Shown here one piece after another: positions 23,607 to 35,169 of a stretch of 64,000 nt of DNA. How positions within the stretch are numbered: position 1 is the stretch's first letter; each line of letters opens with the position of its first letter. The stretch is from Lactobacillus mulieris (GTDB taxonomy: Bacteria; Bacillota; Bacilli; Lactobacillales; Lactobacillaceae), in assembly GCF_007095465.1 (NCBI RefSeq), contig NZ_SDGL01000005.1, forward strand, positions 71,227 to 135,226, given 5' to 3'. The notes under the pieces were generated by a model. It was not told where the DNA came from. It worked only from the letters and a program-made list of their open reading frames with translations, and made no database searches. The translations under genes and the position numbers were made by a program.

Positions 23607-25883
23607 ATGGAAACACAATTACATGGCCTTACTTCTGCTGAAGCAGAAAAACGGCTGAAAAAGGATGGTCCAAATGAAGTACCAGAACCTGAATTTAATT
23701 TTTGGAAAGCTTTCTTATCTAAGTTATGGAATCTATCTGCTTGGATTTTAGAGGCTGCTTTACTACTTGAATTAGTTTTAGGAAAAGGTATTCAAGCTGG
23801 ATTCGTCTTATTAATGCTGTTATTTGCAGCATACAATGGAGCTACTCAAAAGAAAAAGTCTCGCAGAGTTTTAAATGATATTTCTCATGAGCTAACCCCT
23901 ACTGTAGCTGTAGAACGTGATGGTAAGTGGATTAAATTAAATTCCAAACAATTAGTTGTTGGAGATTTAATAAATTTAAAGCGCGGAGATGTTTTAGCTG
24001 CCGATGTTAGTTTAAAAGATGGTAAAATCACTTGCGATGAAAGCTCTATAACTGGTGAATCCGCACCAGTTAATAAGCAATTAAATGATACTGCTTATGC
24101 TGGAACAACTGTTGTAGATGGTTCTGGTTTAGCAATTGTCACAGCAACTGGTGCTAATTCCCGTTCAGGTAAAACTATTAATCTGATTAATCAATCAGCT
24201 GCTCCAGGACACTTACAACAATTGTTAACTAAGATTATTTTTTACCTTTGTATGCTTAGTTTGACTCTGACAATTATTATCATTATTGCTGCTTTTATGC
24301 GCGGAGAAGGTATTCACGGAGTAATCCAAATGCTACCTTTCCTTGCTATGATGTTCATTGCTTCAATTCCAGTTGCTATGCCATCAACGTTTGCAATTTC
24401 TAATTCATTTGAAGCCAAGCGTTTAAGTAAAGAAGGCGTCTTAACTTCTGATTTAACAGGAATTCAAGATGCTGCCAACCTAAATTTAATTTTATTAGAT
24501 AAAACTGGCACAATTACTGAAAATAAAACAGCTGTGTCTAGTTTGACTAACTTGAGTTCATTATCAGATTCTGAAGTTTTACAATTTGCTGAAGCTGCCA
24601 CTGATAAACGTAACACCTCAATAATTGATGCTGCAATTATTGAATATTCAGAACAAAAAGGCCTTACTTCTCTAACTCCAGAAAAATTTGTCCCATTTAC
24701 TTCTGATACTGGATATTCTGAAGCAGTTGTAAATGGTCAAAATTTAAAACTTGGCTCATTTAAACAATTATCTTTAATTGATACTAATGCCAATGAAAAA
24801 ATTAAAGACATCGATTTTACAGCTGGCCGTTCTGTTGCATTGCTAATTGACAATAAGTTAGCTGCGGTCTTTATATTGCAAGATAAAGTAAGAAGTGATT
24901 CTAAAGCTGCTTTGGCAGAACTCAAAAAGCGTGGTATTCGACCAATAATGTTAACTGGTGATAATCAACGAACTGCCGCAGCTGTAGCAAAACAAGTTTC
25001 ATTAACTGGAAATGTAATTTCTATTCATGACTTTAATGAACAAACAGACTTAGATTCTCTTGCAGGAATTGCTGATGTTTTACCAGAAGACAAGCTTAAA
25101 ATGGTCAAATTCTTCCAAGAAAAAGGCTTTATCGTTGGAATGACTGGTGATGGTGTCAACGACGCTCCTGCTTTAAAACAAGCAGAAGTTGGTATTGCTG
25201 TAGCTAACGCTGCCGATGTTGCTAAGCGAAGCGGTAAGATGGTATTACTTGATGATGGTTTAATGCCAATTGTTAAAATATTAGATGCTGGTCACAGAGT
25301 TTACCAAAGGATGACGACTTGGTCATTAACTAAGTTATCAAGAACTGCTGAGTTAACAATGATTTTAACCTTTGGATATCTTTTATTTGGATATCTACCA
25401 ATGGCCTTAAATGCGATGGTTATTTACACTATTATGAATAATATGGTTACTATGATGATTGGAACAGACAATACCCATATTACTTATAAACCTGAAAATT
25501 GGAACATAGACCGAATGGCAAAAGTTTCAATGTCACTGGCTTCTGGTTGGACATTAATTGGTTGTTTATTTGTTTGGTTTATGAACAATAAACTAGGTTT
25601 CACGCAAGGTCAAGTTGGAACAATGGTTTACGTATACTGCGTGTTAAGTGCGATGTTAATCGTATTAATAACTAGAACCAAAACTTACTTCTGGCAATCA
25701 CATCCATCCCGTTTAGTAGGTACAGTTCAAATTATTGATGTAGCCTTAACCTTTGCATTAGCGTTACTTGGAATTGCAATGACACAGATTTCGATAATTA
25801 ATCTTGGCTTAGTTATTATCGTTTCTCTAATAAGCGCAATAATAATTGACTTAATTTATCAGCCTATTATGAAAAATAGATAA
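23607..25883 (+). CDS. P3A-type cation-transporting P-type ATPase (proton ATPase-like)
   Basis: A 758-residue P-type ATPase related to fungal and plant plasma-membrane proton pumps. The actuator motif SSITGESAP is near residues 147-155, the membrane metal-site helix is IASIPVAMPSTF, the phosphorylation motif LLDKTGTITENKT has Asp298, and the hinge is GMTGDGVNDAPALKQAEVG near 510-528. Ten hydrophobic segments are visible and it is shorter than eukaryotic homologues, with no C-terminal autoinhibitory tail. In the helix-6 segment (IMNNMVTMM, residues 609-617) an Asn replaces the Asp that binds the proton in plant and yeast enzymes, so the transported ion is uncertain. It has its own promoter and terminator. 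Confidence 0.92.
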   Translation: METQLHGLTSAEAEKRLKKDGPNEVPEPEFNFWKAFLSKLWNLSAWILEAALLLELVLGKGIQAGFVLLMLLFAAYNGATQKKKSRRVLNDISHELTPTVAVERDGKWIKLNSKQLVVGDLINLKRGDVLAADVSLKDGKITCDESSITGESAPVNKQLNDTAYAGTTVVDGSGLAIVTATGANSRSGKTINLINQSAAPGHLQQLLTKIIFYLCMLSLTLTIIIIIAAFMRGEGIHGVIQMLPFLAMMFIASIPVAMPSTFAISNSFEAKRLSKEGVLTSDLTGIQDAANLNLILLDKTGTITENKTAVSSLTNLSSLSDSEVLQFAEAATDKRNTSIIDAAIIEYSEQKGLTSLTPEKFVPFTSDTGYSEAVVNGQNLKLGSFKQLSLIDTNANEKIKDIDFTAGRSVALLIDNKLAAVFILQDKVRSDSKAALAELKKRGIRPIMLTGDNQRTAAAVAKQVSLTGNVISIHDFNEQTDLDSLAGIADVLPEDKLKMVKFFQEKGFIVGMTGDGVNDAPALKQAEVGIAVANAADVAKRSGKMVLLDDGLMPIVKILDAGHRVYQRMTTWSLTKLSRTAELTMILTFGYLLFGYLPMALNAMVIYTIMNNMVTMMIGTDNTHITYKPENWNIDRMAKVSMSLASGWTLIGCLFVWFMNNKLGFTQGQVGTMVYVYCVLSAMLIVLITRTKTYFWQSHPSRLVGTVQIIDVALTFALALLGIAMTQISIINLGLVIIVSLISAIIIDLIYQPIMKNR

Positions 25884-25892
25884 TTCTGATAT

Positions 25893-25930
25893 GCAAAAAG
25901 CTCACTTCAAATGAAGTGAGCTTTTTCTTA
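25893..25930. terminator. bidirectional terminator, P-type ATPase / apt
   Basis: Perfect 15-bp stem AAAAAGCTCACTTCA / TGAAGTGAGCTTTTT (25896-25927) with a two-base loop core, serving the ATPase gene on plus and apt on minus. Confidence 0.9.
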
Positions 25931-25940
25931 TTCAATATAA

Positions 25941-26468
25941 TTAAGCACCATGGTATTGAACAAGTGAAAAGATATCAATATTTGGCAACTTTTCTCTACC
26001 CTTTAAATCAGGTAATTCAACATAAAAAGCTGCACCAACTACTTCTCCACCAAGCCGTTCAATCAATTCAATAGCAGCATGTAAAGTTCCAGCTGTTGCC
26101 ATCAAGTCATCACAAATAACAACTTTTTGACCTGGTTTAATAGCATCTTTATGCATTTCTAAACTATTTGAACCATATTCTAAATCATATGATGCTCTTT
26201 CAACTTCACGAGGTAATTTGTGAGGCTTTCTTGCAGGAACAAATCCTACTCCTAATTCAGTAGCAACTGGACATCCCACAATAAAACCACGTGCTTCTGG
26301 TCCAACAATTACGTCTGCACCACGTTTTTTGGCATATTCTGCTAATTCATGAGTTGCAGCTCTAAAGATTTCACCATCAGACAAGATAGGAGTGATATCC
26401 CGAAAAACAATTCCCTTATTAGGAAAATCCTGCACGCTTGCAATATACTTCTTAAAATCAACTGTCAT
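25941..26468 (-). CDS. apt: adenine phosphoribosyltransferase
   Basis: Purine salvage: converts adenine and PRPP to AMP. The 175-residue protein shows [14 protein letters not shown] (residues 14-27), the [10 protein letters not shown] base-binding loop and the PRPP-binding motif [13 protein letters not shown] near residues 118-130. It lies 17 bases after recJ and is the last gene of lepA-srtA-recJ-apt, an arrangement (recJ-apt) conserved in Firmicutes. Confidence 0.97.
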   Translation of the reverse strand: MTVDFKKYIASVQDFPNKGIVFRDITPILSDGEIFRAATHELAEYAKKRGADVIVGPEARGFIVGCPVATELGVGFVPARKPHKLPREVERASYDLEYGSNSLEMHKDAIKPGQKVVICDDLMATAGTLHAAIELIERLGGEVVGAAFYVELPDLKGREKLPNIDIFSLVQYHGA

Positions 26469-26485
26469 GTTGATAACGACCTCCG

Positions 26486-28747
26486 TTATTTTAAATGCTG
26501 GTTAACATACGCTAGCAATTGACTAGACGGCATGGTTCTCAAACTTGTTACAAAATTCAGCTGTGACTGCGTCCCTAAGAAATAGCGCGAATCAGTTAAT
26601 TTTTTATGATTAGCCACCTTATTTGGAACAAGTTCTGCCTTATCCATTTTAACAAACTCTAGCTCTAAAAACACCCTCAAAATAAAGTAAATACTATCTC
26701 CATCAAGACCAAGATATGGTGCTACAAGCCGATAATCTTCTGGTTTAAGATTGGGGTGTGAATAAACATATTTTAATGTTTTAGCAAACTCTGTTCGACT
26801 AGGCATCATCGAAATTGGTAATTGATCTATCATAAATCGTAAATATAATTGCTGATATTCGTTTTTTAGAACTTGATCCAATTCCTGACGATTATGTGGC
26901 GCATCAAGCAAAGTAACAATCTCTCCGCTTCCTTCATAATCTTTTGCCAAAATAATTTTATCTTGGTCAATTCCCAACTGACCAACTGCCTTATTTAAAT
27001 TATGTTCATCAAACAAAACAAACCGATCCGCAAAACCTAAAATATGCCTTTGTCTTCGAAAATCTATTGCCTTATTCTTGCCTAAAGAAAAACTTGGTAC
27101 ACCAAAATCTATTGATTTCAGTTGCCCCTGCAGAGAAAGCTTCTTTTGCCACATATTTTTACTAATGTTCAAATAAATTGCTGTAACATATGGTAACAAG
27201 TTCTGAGTCAAATAGGCCATATTAAAACCTATTATTTTCAAGTTGCCAACATTAAATTTTAAGTGGTTTTTATCTTTTCCAATTACAAATAAAGAAGAAA
27301 TTTCTGGTTCCTTAACGCAATATACCGGCTCTGGATTATCTGTTCCAAAAGGTCCAACTTTTTTCATATCATCTAAAATTGATAAATCAACACTATTGGT
27401 ATCTAAATCCAAATCATAATAATCAATAGCATTATTCGAACTAGCTTGATAACTATTTTCAAATGCTTTCCGCAAAGAATTAATCTTATCTTCTTTTAGT
27501 GACAGACCACAAGCAAAATCATGTCCACCAAAATTTTCAAATAAAGAATCTTTTAATTTAAATAAGGCCTCAAATAAATTAAAACCTGCATTACTTCTTC
27601 CAGATCCTTTGACTAAGCCATCTTCATTTTTAGTGAGTAAAATTGTTGGTTTATGAACTTTTTCTACTATTTTATTCGCTACTAAACCCAAAACCCCTTC
27701 GTGCCAGCTAGAATCATATAAAACTAAAGTATTTTGGCTATTGTATCCAAATTTCTTTATTTGATTTAAAGCAGACTCATATACTTTTTGGGTCAATTCT
27801 TTACGTTCATTATTTAATTCTTCAACTTTTTTGGCTAATTTTTGGGCTTCCTCTAAGTCGTCTGATAAAAGTAAATCAACAGCTAATCTTGCACTTGCTA
27901 ATCTACCTGTTGCATTTAATCTTGGAGCAATTTGAAAGCCAGTATCTGTTTCATCAATATTCCCTAACTCAAGCCCTGCTTCTTTAATTAAAGCGCGTAA
28001 TCCTGGTCGTTGCGTATGATTTAGCAATTCTAAACCACGCTTAACAATAATATGGCCTTCTCCAGATACTTTCACCATATCACCTATTGTCCCAATCATC
28101 GCTAATTCTATTAGTTCAGGCATAGTATCTTCCATTAAGGCGCGGCATATTGTGTAAGCAACCCCAGCACCACAATAATCATCAAATGGATATTTTTGAT
28201 TTGGATAATTACAGTGAACTATTGCTTTTGCCTCAGGCATTTGCTCTTGAAAACTATGATGGTCTGTCACGATAACATCACACCCATTATCTTGAGCATA
28301 CCTCACTTCTTCAATCCCTGTTACACCATTATCAACGGTAATAATTAATTTAGTCCCATCTGCAACGATTTGTTGATAACGTTTCATACTTGGTCCATAT
28401 CCATCTTTAAAACGATCAGGAATAAAGTAATGGACATCTGCTCCTAAAATTGCTAGGGTTTCATACATAATTGTTGTAGCAGTAATACCATCTGCATCAT
28501 AATCACCATAAATTGTAATTTTTTCAAAATTATCAATTGCTTGATTAATGCGATCAACGGTTTCTTGCATCCCATGCATTAAATATGGATCTGCAAAATC
28601 TTCCTCTGTACTATTAAGCCAATAATTTAATTTCTCATCTGTGTTAATTTCACGCAAAGAAAATAACTTAGCCGTAAGTGGGCTAAGTTGATATTTTTCT
28701 ATTAATTCACTCGATAATTCTGTTGCTTCTCTTTTTTTCCAAGTCAT
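26486..28747 (-). CDS. recJ: single-stranded-DNA exonuclease RecJ
   Basis: 5'-3' exonuclease on single-stranded DNA acting in recombination and mismatch repair, 753 residues. The DHH phosphoesterase motifs are present: [14 protein letters not shown] near residues 78-91, TVDNG near 137, and VTDHHSFQ near 158-165 (the DHH). A DHHA1-like domain with [13 protein letters not shown] (about 405-417) and the extended C-terminal domain of Firmicute RecJ follow. Its start overlaps the sortase stop by one base (TAATG), so it is coupled to srtA. Confidence 0.95.
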   Translation of the reverse strand: MTWKKREATELSSELIEKYQLSPLTAKLFSLREINTDEKLNYWLNSTEEDFADPYLMHGMQETVDRINQAIDNFEKITIYGDYDADGITATTIMYETLAILGADVHYFIPDRFKDGYGPSMKRYQQIVADGTKLIITVDNGVTGIEEVRYAQDNGCDVIVTDHHSFQEQMPEAKAIVHCNYPNQKYPFDDYCGAGVAYTICRALMEDTMPELIELAMIGTIGDMVKVSGEGHIIVKRGLELLNHTQRPGLRALIKEAGLELGNIDETDTGFQIAPRLNATGRLASARLAVDLLLSDDLEEAQKLAKKVEELNNERKELTQKVYESALNQIKKFGYNSQNTLVLYDSSWHEGVLGLVANKIVEKVHKPTILLTKNEDGLVKGSGRSNAGFNLFEALFKLKDSLFENFGGHDFACGLSLKEDKINSLRKAFENSYQASSNNAIDYYDLDLDTNSVDLSILDDMKKVGPFGTDNPEPVYCVKEPEISSLFVIGKDKNHLKFNVGNLKIIGFNMAYLTQNLLPYVTAIYLNISKNMWQKKLSLQGQLKSIDFGVPSFSLGKNKAIDFRRQRHILGFADRFVLFDEHNLNKAVGQLGIDQDKIILAKDYEGSGEIVTLLDAPHNRQELDQVLKNEYQQLYLRFMIDQLPISMMPSRTEFAKTLKYVYSHPNLKPEDYRLVAPYLGLDGDSIYFILRVFLELEFVKMDKAELVPNKVANHKKLTDSRYFLGTQSQLNFVTSLRTMPSSQLLAYVNQHLK

Positions 28748-29457
28748 TATTTTAATTTAAATACACTCAAGTTCTTAGTTGTTGCTTTTTTGGTCTGGAT
28801 TAATTTACCACGAACGGCCCAACGATTTATACCACCGTCAGCACATGTGATTAATGTTACGATATTACTTTTGGTATTATTGACTAACCAAACAGCGGTT
28901 GGATCTACAACTCGCTTCATGTAAATTCTATAAACATAAACTTTCTTTAAGTCAGTTAAATATACCTTTTGACCAATTTTGGTATCTTCAATTGGTGAAA
29001 ATAAAACACCTTTGGCAGTCATATAGTGACCAGCTAATGGATAATTTCCTTTTCCCATCACTTGATCTTCTCTCATTGTACCAGCACCAGTAGACAATGA
29101 ATCATCACTTAATCCTAGCAAAATTGGCAAATATAGATTAACTTTTGGAATCGCAATTGCACCTATAGCATTAGCGGTATTTTTTACACGTGAACGCGTA
29201 ACCTTGGCAATATCAATATCCTGTACCTTGCTATAATCAAACATTCCTTTTTTCTTTTGATTAGCTGCTACTGTTTTTTTCGTTAGTCCTTGCAAGGTTG
29301 AAGTTTGGTTTTGTTTAACAAAATACTCTTGAATTGGACCATTAAAGACCAAAATAATACCAACAATGAATAAAATAACTGCTAAAACTCTTAATAAAAT
29401 TGTTTTCTTGCTAGTTTTAGATTTCTTACTTAATTTTTGTTTATTGTCATCCGTCAT
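28747..29457 (-). CDS. srtA: class A sortase
   Basis: Membrane transpeptidase that anchors LPXTG surface proteins to the cell wall. The start at 29457 (MTDDNKQKLSK) follows the lepA stop by one base and has AAGGGAAAG upstream; an in-frame ATG at 29484 lies inside lepA. The 236-residue protein has a basic N-terminus, one transmembrane helix (about 20-42), and a sortase domain from about 95. Catalytic His144 (LAGHYMT), Cys205 (TLITCADGG) and an Arg at 212 or 216 are visible. No LPXTG substrate gene is present in this window. Confidence 0.94.
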   Translation of the reverse strand: MTDDNKQKLSKKSKTSKKTILLRVLAVILFIVGIILVFNGPIQEYFVKQNQTSTLQGLTKKTVAANQKKKGMFDYSKVQDIDIAKVTRSRVKNTANAIGAIAIPKVNLYLPILLGLSDDSLSTGAGTMREDQVMGKGNYPLAGHYMTAKGVLFSPIEDTKIGQKVYLTDLKKVYVYRIYMKRVVDPTAVWLVNNTKSNIVTLITCADGGINRWAVRGKLIQTKKATTKNLSVFKLK

Positions 29458-29458
29458 T

Positions 29459-31297
29459 TTACTTTCCCTTGATATCGTCATCATTCATTTTCAAAACTGC
29501 CATGAAAGCATCCTGTGGAACTTCTACTTTTCCAACCGCCTTCATCCGTTTCTTACCACGCTTTTGCTTATCAAGCAATTTTGCACGTCGATCCGGATCA
29601 CCAGTATGAATCCGAGCTGTAACGTCTTTACGATATGGTTTAATCGTTGCACGTGAAATGATTTTTGCACCAATAGCTCCCTGAATGTCAACTTCAAAAT
29701 TCTGACGAGGAATAAGCTTTTTCAATAATGAAGTCATTTGGCGAGCACGAGCCTGTGCATCAGATCTGTGTGCAATAAAGCTTAACGCATCAATTGGCTC
29801 TTTATTGAGTAAGACATCAATTTTTACTAAATCAGTTGCGCGATAGCCAATGATTTCATAATCAAGCGATGCATACCCCTTAGTTGAGGATTTAAGATCA
29901 TCGAAAAAGTCAAAAATTATTTCAGCTAAAGGAATATGATAAATAACATTTACTCGATATTTATCTAAATAGTCCATCGTTTGAAATTCGCCACGTTTTC
30001 TTTGACACAATTCCATTACAGGACCTACAAAATCATTAGGAACCATTATTTCAGCTTTAACATATGGCTCTTGAACTTCCTTATATTCACCCGCATCTGG
30101 TAAATCTGAAGGATTATCAATCACCTTGGTAGTTCCATCGTTCATTATCGCATGATAATCAGTAGATGGAGCCGTCATAATTAAATCAAGATCAAATTCT
30201 TGCTCTAATCTTTCTTGCACCACGTCCATATGAAGCAAACCTAAAAATCCACATCTAAAACCAAATCCTAACGCAGTTGAAGTTTCAGGTTCAAATTCAA
30301 GTGCAGCATCATTTAATTGCAACTTTTCTAAGGCTTCTTTCAAGTCGTCATATTTGCTATTATCAACTGGATACATCCCACTGAAAACCATTGGAGGAAT
30401 TTGTCGATAACCTGGTAATGCTTCTTCAGTCGGCTTTTTTGCTGATGTAATTGTATCCCCAACTCTAGTTTCACGAACGGATTTAATATTAGCTGTTAAA
30501 TAACCTACATCTCCTGCAACAAGCATATCTTTTTTTACAGGATGAGGGTTAGAAACACCCACTTCAGTAACTTCATACTTTTTGTGAGTATTCATAATTT
30601 CAATTTCGTCTCCAGGCTTTACCATTCCATCTTCAATTCGAACAGCTAAAACAACCCCACGGTAATCATCATATTTAGAATCAAAAATCAAAGCCTTAAG
30701 AGGTGCTTCCAAATCTCCCTGTGGTGCCGGAATGTCAGTTACAATTCGCTCAAGCAACTCTGGAATTCCTAATCCAGTTTTACCAGAAACTTCAACTGCA
30801 TCACTAGCATCAAGACCTAACATTTCTTCAATTTCCATTTTGGCGTTTTCAGGGTCTGCAGATGGTAAATCTATTTTATTGATAACAGGCAAAATTTCTA
30901 AATCATCATCAATTGCTAAATAAGTGTTAGCCAAAGTTTGAGCCTGTACACCTTGAGAAGCATCAACTACTAACAAAGCCCCTTCGCATGCGGCAAGCGA
31001 ACGTGATACTTCATATGAAAAATCAACGTGTCCTGGGGTATCAATCAAGTGAAAAATATAGTCTTCGCCATCTTTAGCATGATACTTTACTTCAACTGAG
31101 TTTAACTTAATAGTAATACCTCTTTGACGCTCTAAAGGCATATCATCAAGCATTTGACTTTTCAGTTGTCTTTGAGCAACAGTATCAGTTAATTCCAAAA
31201 TTCTATCAGCAATCGTTGATTTACCATGGTCAATATGGGCAACGATTGAAAAATTACGAATGTGTTTTTGATAATCTTTAAGTTTTTTGAGGTCCAT
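29459..31297 (-). CDS. lepA: elongation factor 4 (LepA) GTPase
   Basis: Ribosome-associated GTPase that helps assembly and may back-translocate stalled ribosomes; 612 residues, the usual size. The G domain has AHIDHGKST (residues 20-28), [14 protein letters not shown] and [14 protein letters not shown]-like domains III and V and the LepA-specific C-terminal domain ([15 protein letters not shown] near the end) follow. It leads the operon with srtA, recJ and apt. A promoter lies at 31326-31353. Confidence 0.97.
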   Translation of the reverse strand: MDLKKLKDYQKHIRNFSIVAHIDHGKSTIADRILELTDTVAQRQLKSQMLDDMPLERQRGITIKLNSVEVKYHAKDGEDYIFHLIDTPGHVDFSYEVSRSLAACEGALLVVDASQGVQAQTLANTYLAIDDDLEILPVINKIDLPSADPENAKMEIEEMLGLDASDAVEVSGKTGLGIPELLERIVTDIPAPQGDLEAPLKALIFDSKYDDYRGVVLAVRIEDGMVKPGDEIEIMNTHKKYEVTEVGVSNPHPVKKDMLVAGDVGYLTANIKSVRETRVGDTITSAKKPTEEALPGYRQIPPMVFSGMYPVDNSKYDDLKEALEKLQLNDAALEFEPETSTALGFGFRCGFLGLLHMDVVQERLEQEFDLDLIMTAPSTDYHAIMNDGTTKVIDNPSDLPDAGEYKEVQEPYVKAEIMVPNDFVGPVMELCQRKRGEFQTMDYLDKYRVNVIYHIPLAEIIFDFFDDLKSSTKGYASLDYEIIGYRATDLVKIDVLLNKEPIDALSFIAHRSDAQARARQMTSLLKKLIPRQNFEVDIQGAIGAKIISRATIKPYRKDVTARIHTGDPDRRAKLLDKQKRGKKRMKAVGKVEVPQDAFMAVLKMNDDDIKGK

Positions 31298-31325
31298 ATA
31301 GTTCCATCCTTTTTAGTCTATTCCT

Positions 31326-31353
31326 ATTATAGCAAATAGGCATTAAGGGACAA
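31326..31353 (-). promoter_or_regulatory. lepA operon promoter
   Basis: -35 TTGTCC (31348-31353), 16-base spacer, perfect -10 TATAAT (31326-31331), about 30 bases from the lepA start. Confidence 0.65.
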
Positions 31354-31433
31354 ATAAAAAGAGAAAATCTCACTAATATTTAGCTATATATTAATTCAAG
31401 TAAAATAATATTAAGTTTTATAGTCAATGCTAA

Positions 31434-31464
31434 CAAAAAAAGAGCCTTACAGCTCTTTTTACTA
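31434..31464 (-). terminator. dnaJ terminator
   Basis: AAAAAGAGC / GCTCTTTTT hairpin (31438-31460) with a TTTTTTTG exit on the minus strand, ending the hrcA-grpE-dnaK-dnaJ operon. Confidence 0.85.
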
Positions 31465-31473
31465 ATTCATAAT

Positions 31474-32610
31474 TTAGCCTAATTTGTCTTTTAATCGTTC
31501 AAAGAAGTTTTTTTCCTGCGGAGTTATTGAGTCTCCGCCAGCTTTAACGAAATCAACCAAGGCTTGTTTTTGTTTGTCGTTAATTGACTTAGGGATTACT
31601 ACTTCAACAGTTGAGATCTGGTCACCTTTGCCATCTCCACGAAGATAAGGTACACCTTCTCCACGAATAGTGAACTTAGCACCAGGTTGAGTGCCAGCAG
31701 GGATTTTCAGACTAGTTTCGCCATTAACAGTCTTAATTTTAATTTCATCACCCAAAGTTGCTTGAGCAAATGAAATTGGAACAGTTGTATAAATTGTGTT
31801 ACCACGACGAGTGAAGTCTTTACTTGGTCTAATTCGAAAGACAATGTATAAGTCACCATAAGGTCCACCATTTTTCCCAGCTTCACCTTGACCACTCAAT
31901 CGAATTTGTTGACCATTGTCAATCCCAGCAGGGATCTTAACTTCAAGAGTTTGCTTTTTATCAGTATGACCTGCACCATGACAAGTAGCACAAGGATGTT
32001 CAATAATAACACCTTTTCCATGACACTTATCACATAAAGTCTGTCTTTGAATTACACCAAGCATGGATTGTTGAGTAACTGTCATATATCCACTACCATG
32101 ACACTTGTCACAAGTAATCGGATGGGTTCCCTTCTCTGCCCCAGTACCATGACAAACTTCGCAAGTTTCACTTCTAGTGTAAGTTACGTTAGAAGTCTTA
32201 CCTTTAATGGCATCCATGAAGTCAATTGTCATTGTATAGTCTAAATCGTCACCTTTAACAGGGGCTGTTGGATCAACATGTCTTTGACTAGCTCCACCAA
32301 AAATATCACTAAAAATATCGCCAAAACCACTAAAGTTACTGAAATCACCATATTGACCATTACCAGCACCATATCCGGCCTGACCATTTACACCAGCTTG
32401 GCCAAATTGATCATATTGTGCGCGTTTTTGCTTATCATGTAATACTTCATAAGCTTCGTTAACTTCTTTAAATTTTTCTTCTGCGTCTGGTGCTTTATTA
32501 ATATCTGGGTGATATTTTTTGGATAACTTCCGGTAAGCTCTCTGGATATCTTGCTCACTCGCATTTTTATCCAATCCCAGAATGTCATAGTAATCGCGAC
32601 TTGTCGCCAT
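31474..32610 (-). CDS. dnaJ: chaperone protein DnaJ
   Basis: Hsp40 co-chaperone that delivers substrates to DnaK and stimulates its ATPase, 378 residues. The J domain holds HPD in [11 protein letters not shown] (residues 31-41), then a Gly/Phe-rich linker (about 70-105), four CxxCxGxG zinc-binding repeats ([32 protein letters not shown]; about 148-215), and the C-terminal substrate-binding domains. It is the last gene of the heat-shock operon, about 70 bases after dnaK with a hairpin in between. Confidence 0.97.
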   Translation of the reverse strand: MATSRDYYDILGLDKNASEQDIQRAYRKLSKKYHPDINKAPDAEEKFKEVNEAYEVLHDKQKRAQYDQFGQAGVNGQAGYGAGNGQYGDFSNFSGFGDIFSDIFGGASQRHVDPTAPVKGDDLDYTMTIDFMDAIKGKTSNVTYTRSETCEVCHGTGAEKGTHPITCDKCHGSGYMTVTQQSMLGVIQRQTLCDKCHGKGVIIEHPCATCHGAGHTDKKQTLEVKIPAGIDNGQQIRLSGQGEAGKNGGPYGDLYIVFRIRPSKDFTRRGNTIYTTVPISFAQATLGDEIKIKTVNGETSLKIPAGTQPGAKFTIRGEGVPYLRGDGKGDQISTVEVVIPKSINDKQKQALVDFVKAGGDSITPQEKNFFERLKDKLG

Positions 32611-32639
32611 TTTCTAACGCTCCTTATCTTTGATAAAAG

Positions 32640-32664
32640 AAAAGGACTAAAATTAGTCCTTAAC
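32640..32664 (-). terminator. hairpin between dnaK and dnaJ
   Basis: AAGGACTAA/TTAGTCCTT stem (32642-32661) followed on the minus strand by TTTTCTTTT. It probably attenuates transcription into dnaJ or protects the dnaK transcript end. Confidence 0.65.
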
Positions 32665-32681
32665 TTTCAACCATTATAGCA

Positions 32682-34523
32682 TTACTTGTCAGGGTTTACT
32701 TTTTTAAAGTCACCATTGACAGTATCTCCATTATTGCCATCATTATTATCTGATGGGTTTGGACCAGCTTGGCCTGCTTGACCTTGAGCACCATTGGCTT
32801 GATACAACTTAACTGCTAAATCTTGTGCAACCTTAGATAAAGCGTCCTTCTTTTCTTTCATTTCATCTAAGTTGTTATCTTTTTGAGCTTTCTTAAGTGC
32901 TTCCAAAGCATCCTTAACTTTAGATACTTCATCTGCAGGAACCTTGTCGCCAACTTCTTTCAAAGTCTTTTCAGTAGTGAAGATTAATGAATCTACTTCA
33001 TTACGTAAGTCTGCTTCTTCTTTCTTCTTTTTATCCTCATCAGCGTGTTCTTCTGCTTCTTTTTGCATACGCTTGATTTCTTCGTCGGATAAACCTGATG
33101 ATGACTTGATAGTAATCTTTTGTTCCTTACCAGTACCCATGTCCTTAGCAGAAACATTTACGATACCGTTCTTGTCAATGTCGAAGGTAACTTGAATTTG
33201 TGGCACACCACGTGGTGCAGCTGGGATATCAGTTAACTCAAATCTACCTAATGTCTTGTTATCAGCTGCCATTGGACGTTCACCTTGCAAAACGTGAATA
33301 TCTACAGCTGGTTGATTATCTGCAGCAGTTGAGAAGATTTGGCTTTTTGAAGTTGGAATAGTAGTGTTTCTATCAATTAACTTAGTGAAGACTCCACCCA
33401 TGGTTTCAATTCCAAGTGATAAAGGAGTTACATCAAGTAAAACAACATCCTTAACATCACCTGAAATAACACCACCTTGAACAGCTGCACCTAAGGCAAC
33501 AGCTTCATCAGGGTTGATTGAGTGGTCAGGTTCTTTGCCACTCCACTTCTTAACTGCTTCTTGAACAGCTGGAATACGAGTTGAACCACCGTTTAAAATA
33601 ACTTTATCAATATCGTTAACAGTTAAGCCAGCATCTTTCAACGCATTATCAAATGGAATCTTAGTTCTTTCAACTAAGTCATGAGTTAATTCATCAAATT
33701 TAGCACGAGTTAAATCAGCTTCCAAGTGAAGTGGACCACTTTCACCTGCAGAAATAAATGGAAGTGATATATGAGTTGAACTTACACCTGATAAGTCCTT
33801 CTTAGCTTTTTCAGCAGCATCCTTTAATCTTTGAAGTGCCATCTTATCCTTAGATAAGTCTACACCATTATCAGCCTTGAAGTTTTCAATCAACCAATTC
33901 ATAATCTTTTGGTCGAAATCATCACCACCAAGGTGAGTATCACCATTAGTAGAAAGTACTTGGAAGACGCCGTCACCTAATTCCAAAACGGAAACGTCGA
34001 AAGTACCACCACCAAGGTCGTATACTAAAATCTTTTCATCTTCTTCATCTTTATCAAGACCATAAGCAAGTGAAGATGCAGTAGGTTCATTAATAATTCT
34101 TTGAACATTTAATCCTGCAATCTTACCAGCATCCTTAGTTGCTTGACGTTGTGAGTCATTGAAGTATGCAGGAACAGTAATAACTGCATCCTTTACTTCT
34201 TCACCAAGATAATCTTCTGAGAACTTCTTGATGTATTGCAAAATCATCGCAGAAATTTCTTGTGGAGTATAGCTCTTGTCGCCAACCTTAACCTTGTATC
34301 CTGCTTCACCCATGTGACGCTTAATTGACACAATAGTATTTGGGTTAGTGATTGCTTGACGCTTTGCTACTTCACCAACTTGAATTTCTCCATCCTTGAA
34401 AGCAACTACAGATGGTGTAGTTCTGTTACCTTCAGGGTTAGTAATAATCTTTGGTTCTTTACCTTCCAAAACAGCAACTGCTGAGTTAGTAGTCCCTAAG
34501 TCAATACCAATAACTTTTGACAT
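32682..34523 (-). CDS. dnaK: chaperone protein DnaK (Hsp70)
   Basis: ATP-dependent chaperone, 613 residues. The nucleotide-binding domain begins with [18 protein letters not shown] and contains [17 protein letters not shown] and [17 protein letters not shown]; the linker is [16 protein letters not shown] near 360-375; the substrate-binding domain and a flexible Gly/Asn/Gln-rich tail follow. Gram-positive DnaK lacks a segment found in the Gram-negative nucleotide-binding domain, and the length here fits that type. It is transcribed from the CIRCE-controlled hrcA promoter. Confidence 0.98.
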   Translation of the reverse strand: MSKVIGIDLGTTNSAVAVLEGKEPKIITNPEGNRTTPSVVAFKDGEIQVGEVAKRQAITNPNTIVSIKRHMGEAGYKVKVGDKSYTPQEISAMILQYIKKFSEDYLGEEVKDAVITVPAYFNDSQRQATKDAGKIAGLNVQRIINEPTASSLAYGLDKDEEDEKILVYDLGGGTFDVSVLELGDGVFQVLSTNGDTHLGGDDFDQKIMNWLIENFKADNGVDLSKDKMALQRLKDAAEKAKKDLSGVSSTHISLPFISAGESGPLHLEADLTRAKFDELTHDLVERTKIPFDNALKDAGLTVNDIDKVILNGGSTRIPAVQEAVKKWSGKEPDHSINPDEAVALGAAVQGGVISGDVKDVVLLDVTPLSLGIETMGGVFTKLIDRNTTIPTSKSQIFSTAADNQPAVDIHVLQGERPMAADNKTLGRFELTDIPAAPRGVPQIQVTFDIDKNGIVNVSAKDMGTGKEQKITIKSSSGLSDEEIKRMQKEAEEHADEDKKKKEEADLRNEVDSLIFTTEKTLKEVGDKVPADEVSKVKDALEALKKAQKDNNLDEMKEKKDALSKVAQDLAVKLYQANGAQGQAGQAGPNPSDNNDGNNGDTVNGDFKKVNPDK

Positions 34524-34574
34524 ATCAAAAAGTCCTTTCTTATTTCTTTTTATTTTTTAAATAAGCTTAATTAA

Positions 34575-35156
34575 TTATTGGGCAACAATAACCATTGCTG
34601 GACGTAAAGTCCGATCTTTATATTGATAGCCCGCTTGCAAAACTTGAACAACGTGATCTTTTTGTTCATCATTTTCTGCAACTGTTGTTTGAACAGCTTG
34701 ATGCAAATTAGGATCAAATTTTGCACCTTCAGCCTTAATTTCAGTAATACCATGATCAGCCATTGCCTTAACCATAGCATCTAAGGTCATTTCAACACCC
34801 TTTTTTAATTGTTTAGAAGCTTCATCATCTACTTTTACACTTAAAGCCCTTTGCAAATTATCAACTGCTGGTAAAATATCCTTTGCTAAAGATTGGGATT
34901 CATATTTAATAAGTTGCGCACGTTCTTTATTGTAGCGATTTTGCATATTTTGAATTTCAGCTTCACTTCGTAGATATTTATCTTCAAGTTCAGCTTTTGC
35001 AGCTTTTAATTGCTCAATTTCTTTAGCAAGATCTTCCCCAACTTTTTGGGTATCTTTATCAGCCTTAGAAGAAGTTATTTTTGTTTCCTTATGCTTTAAA
35101 TCTTCTTTAGGCTTTTGATCAAGGTCTTTTTCACTTGGAAATTCTTTTTTACTCAA
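34575..35156 (-). CDS. grpE: nucleotide exchange factor GrpE
   Basis: Releases ADP from DnaK. The 193-residue protein has a charged, disordered N-terminus (1-40), a long coiled coil (about 45-100, with [27 protein letters not shown] heptads) and the C-terminal beta domain ending [15 protein letters not shown]. The frame opens with TTG at 35156, eight bases after a strong AAAGGAGG, so a non-ATG start is likely. It sits 13 bases after hrcA and 51 bases before dnaK. Confidence 0.96.
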   Translation of the reverse strand: MSKKEFPSEKDLDQKPKEDLKHKETKITSSKADKDTQKVGEDLAKEIEQLKAAKAELEDKYLRSEAEIQNMQNRYNKERAQLIKYESQSLAKDILPAVDNLQRALSVKVDDEASKQLKKGVEMTLDAMVKAMADHGITEIKAEGAKFDPNLHQAVQTTVAENDEQKDHVVQVLQAGYQYKDRTLRPAMVIVAQ

Positions 35157-35169
35157 GACCTTCCCTCCT

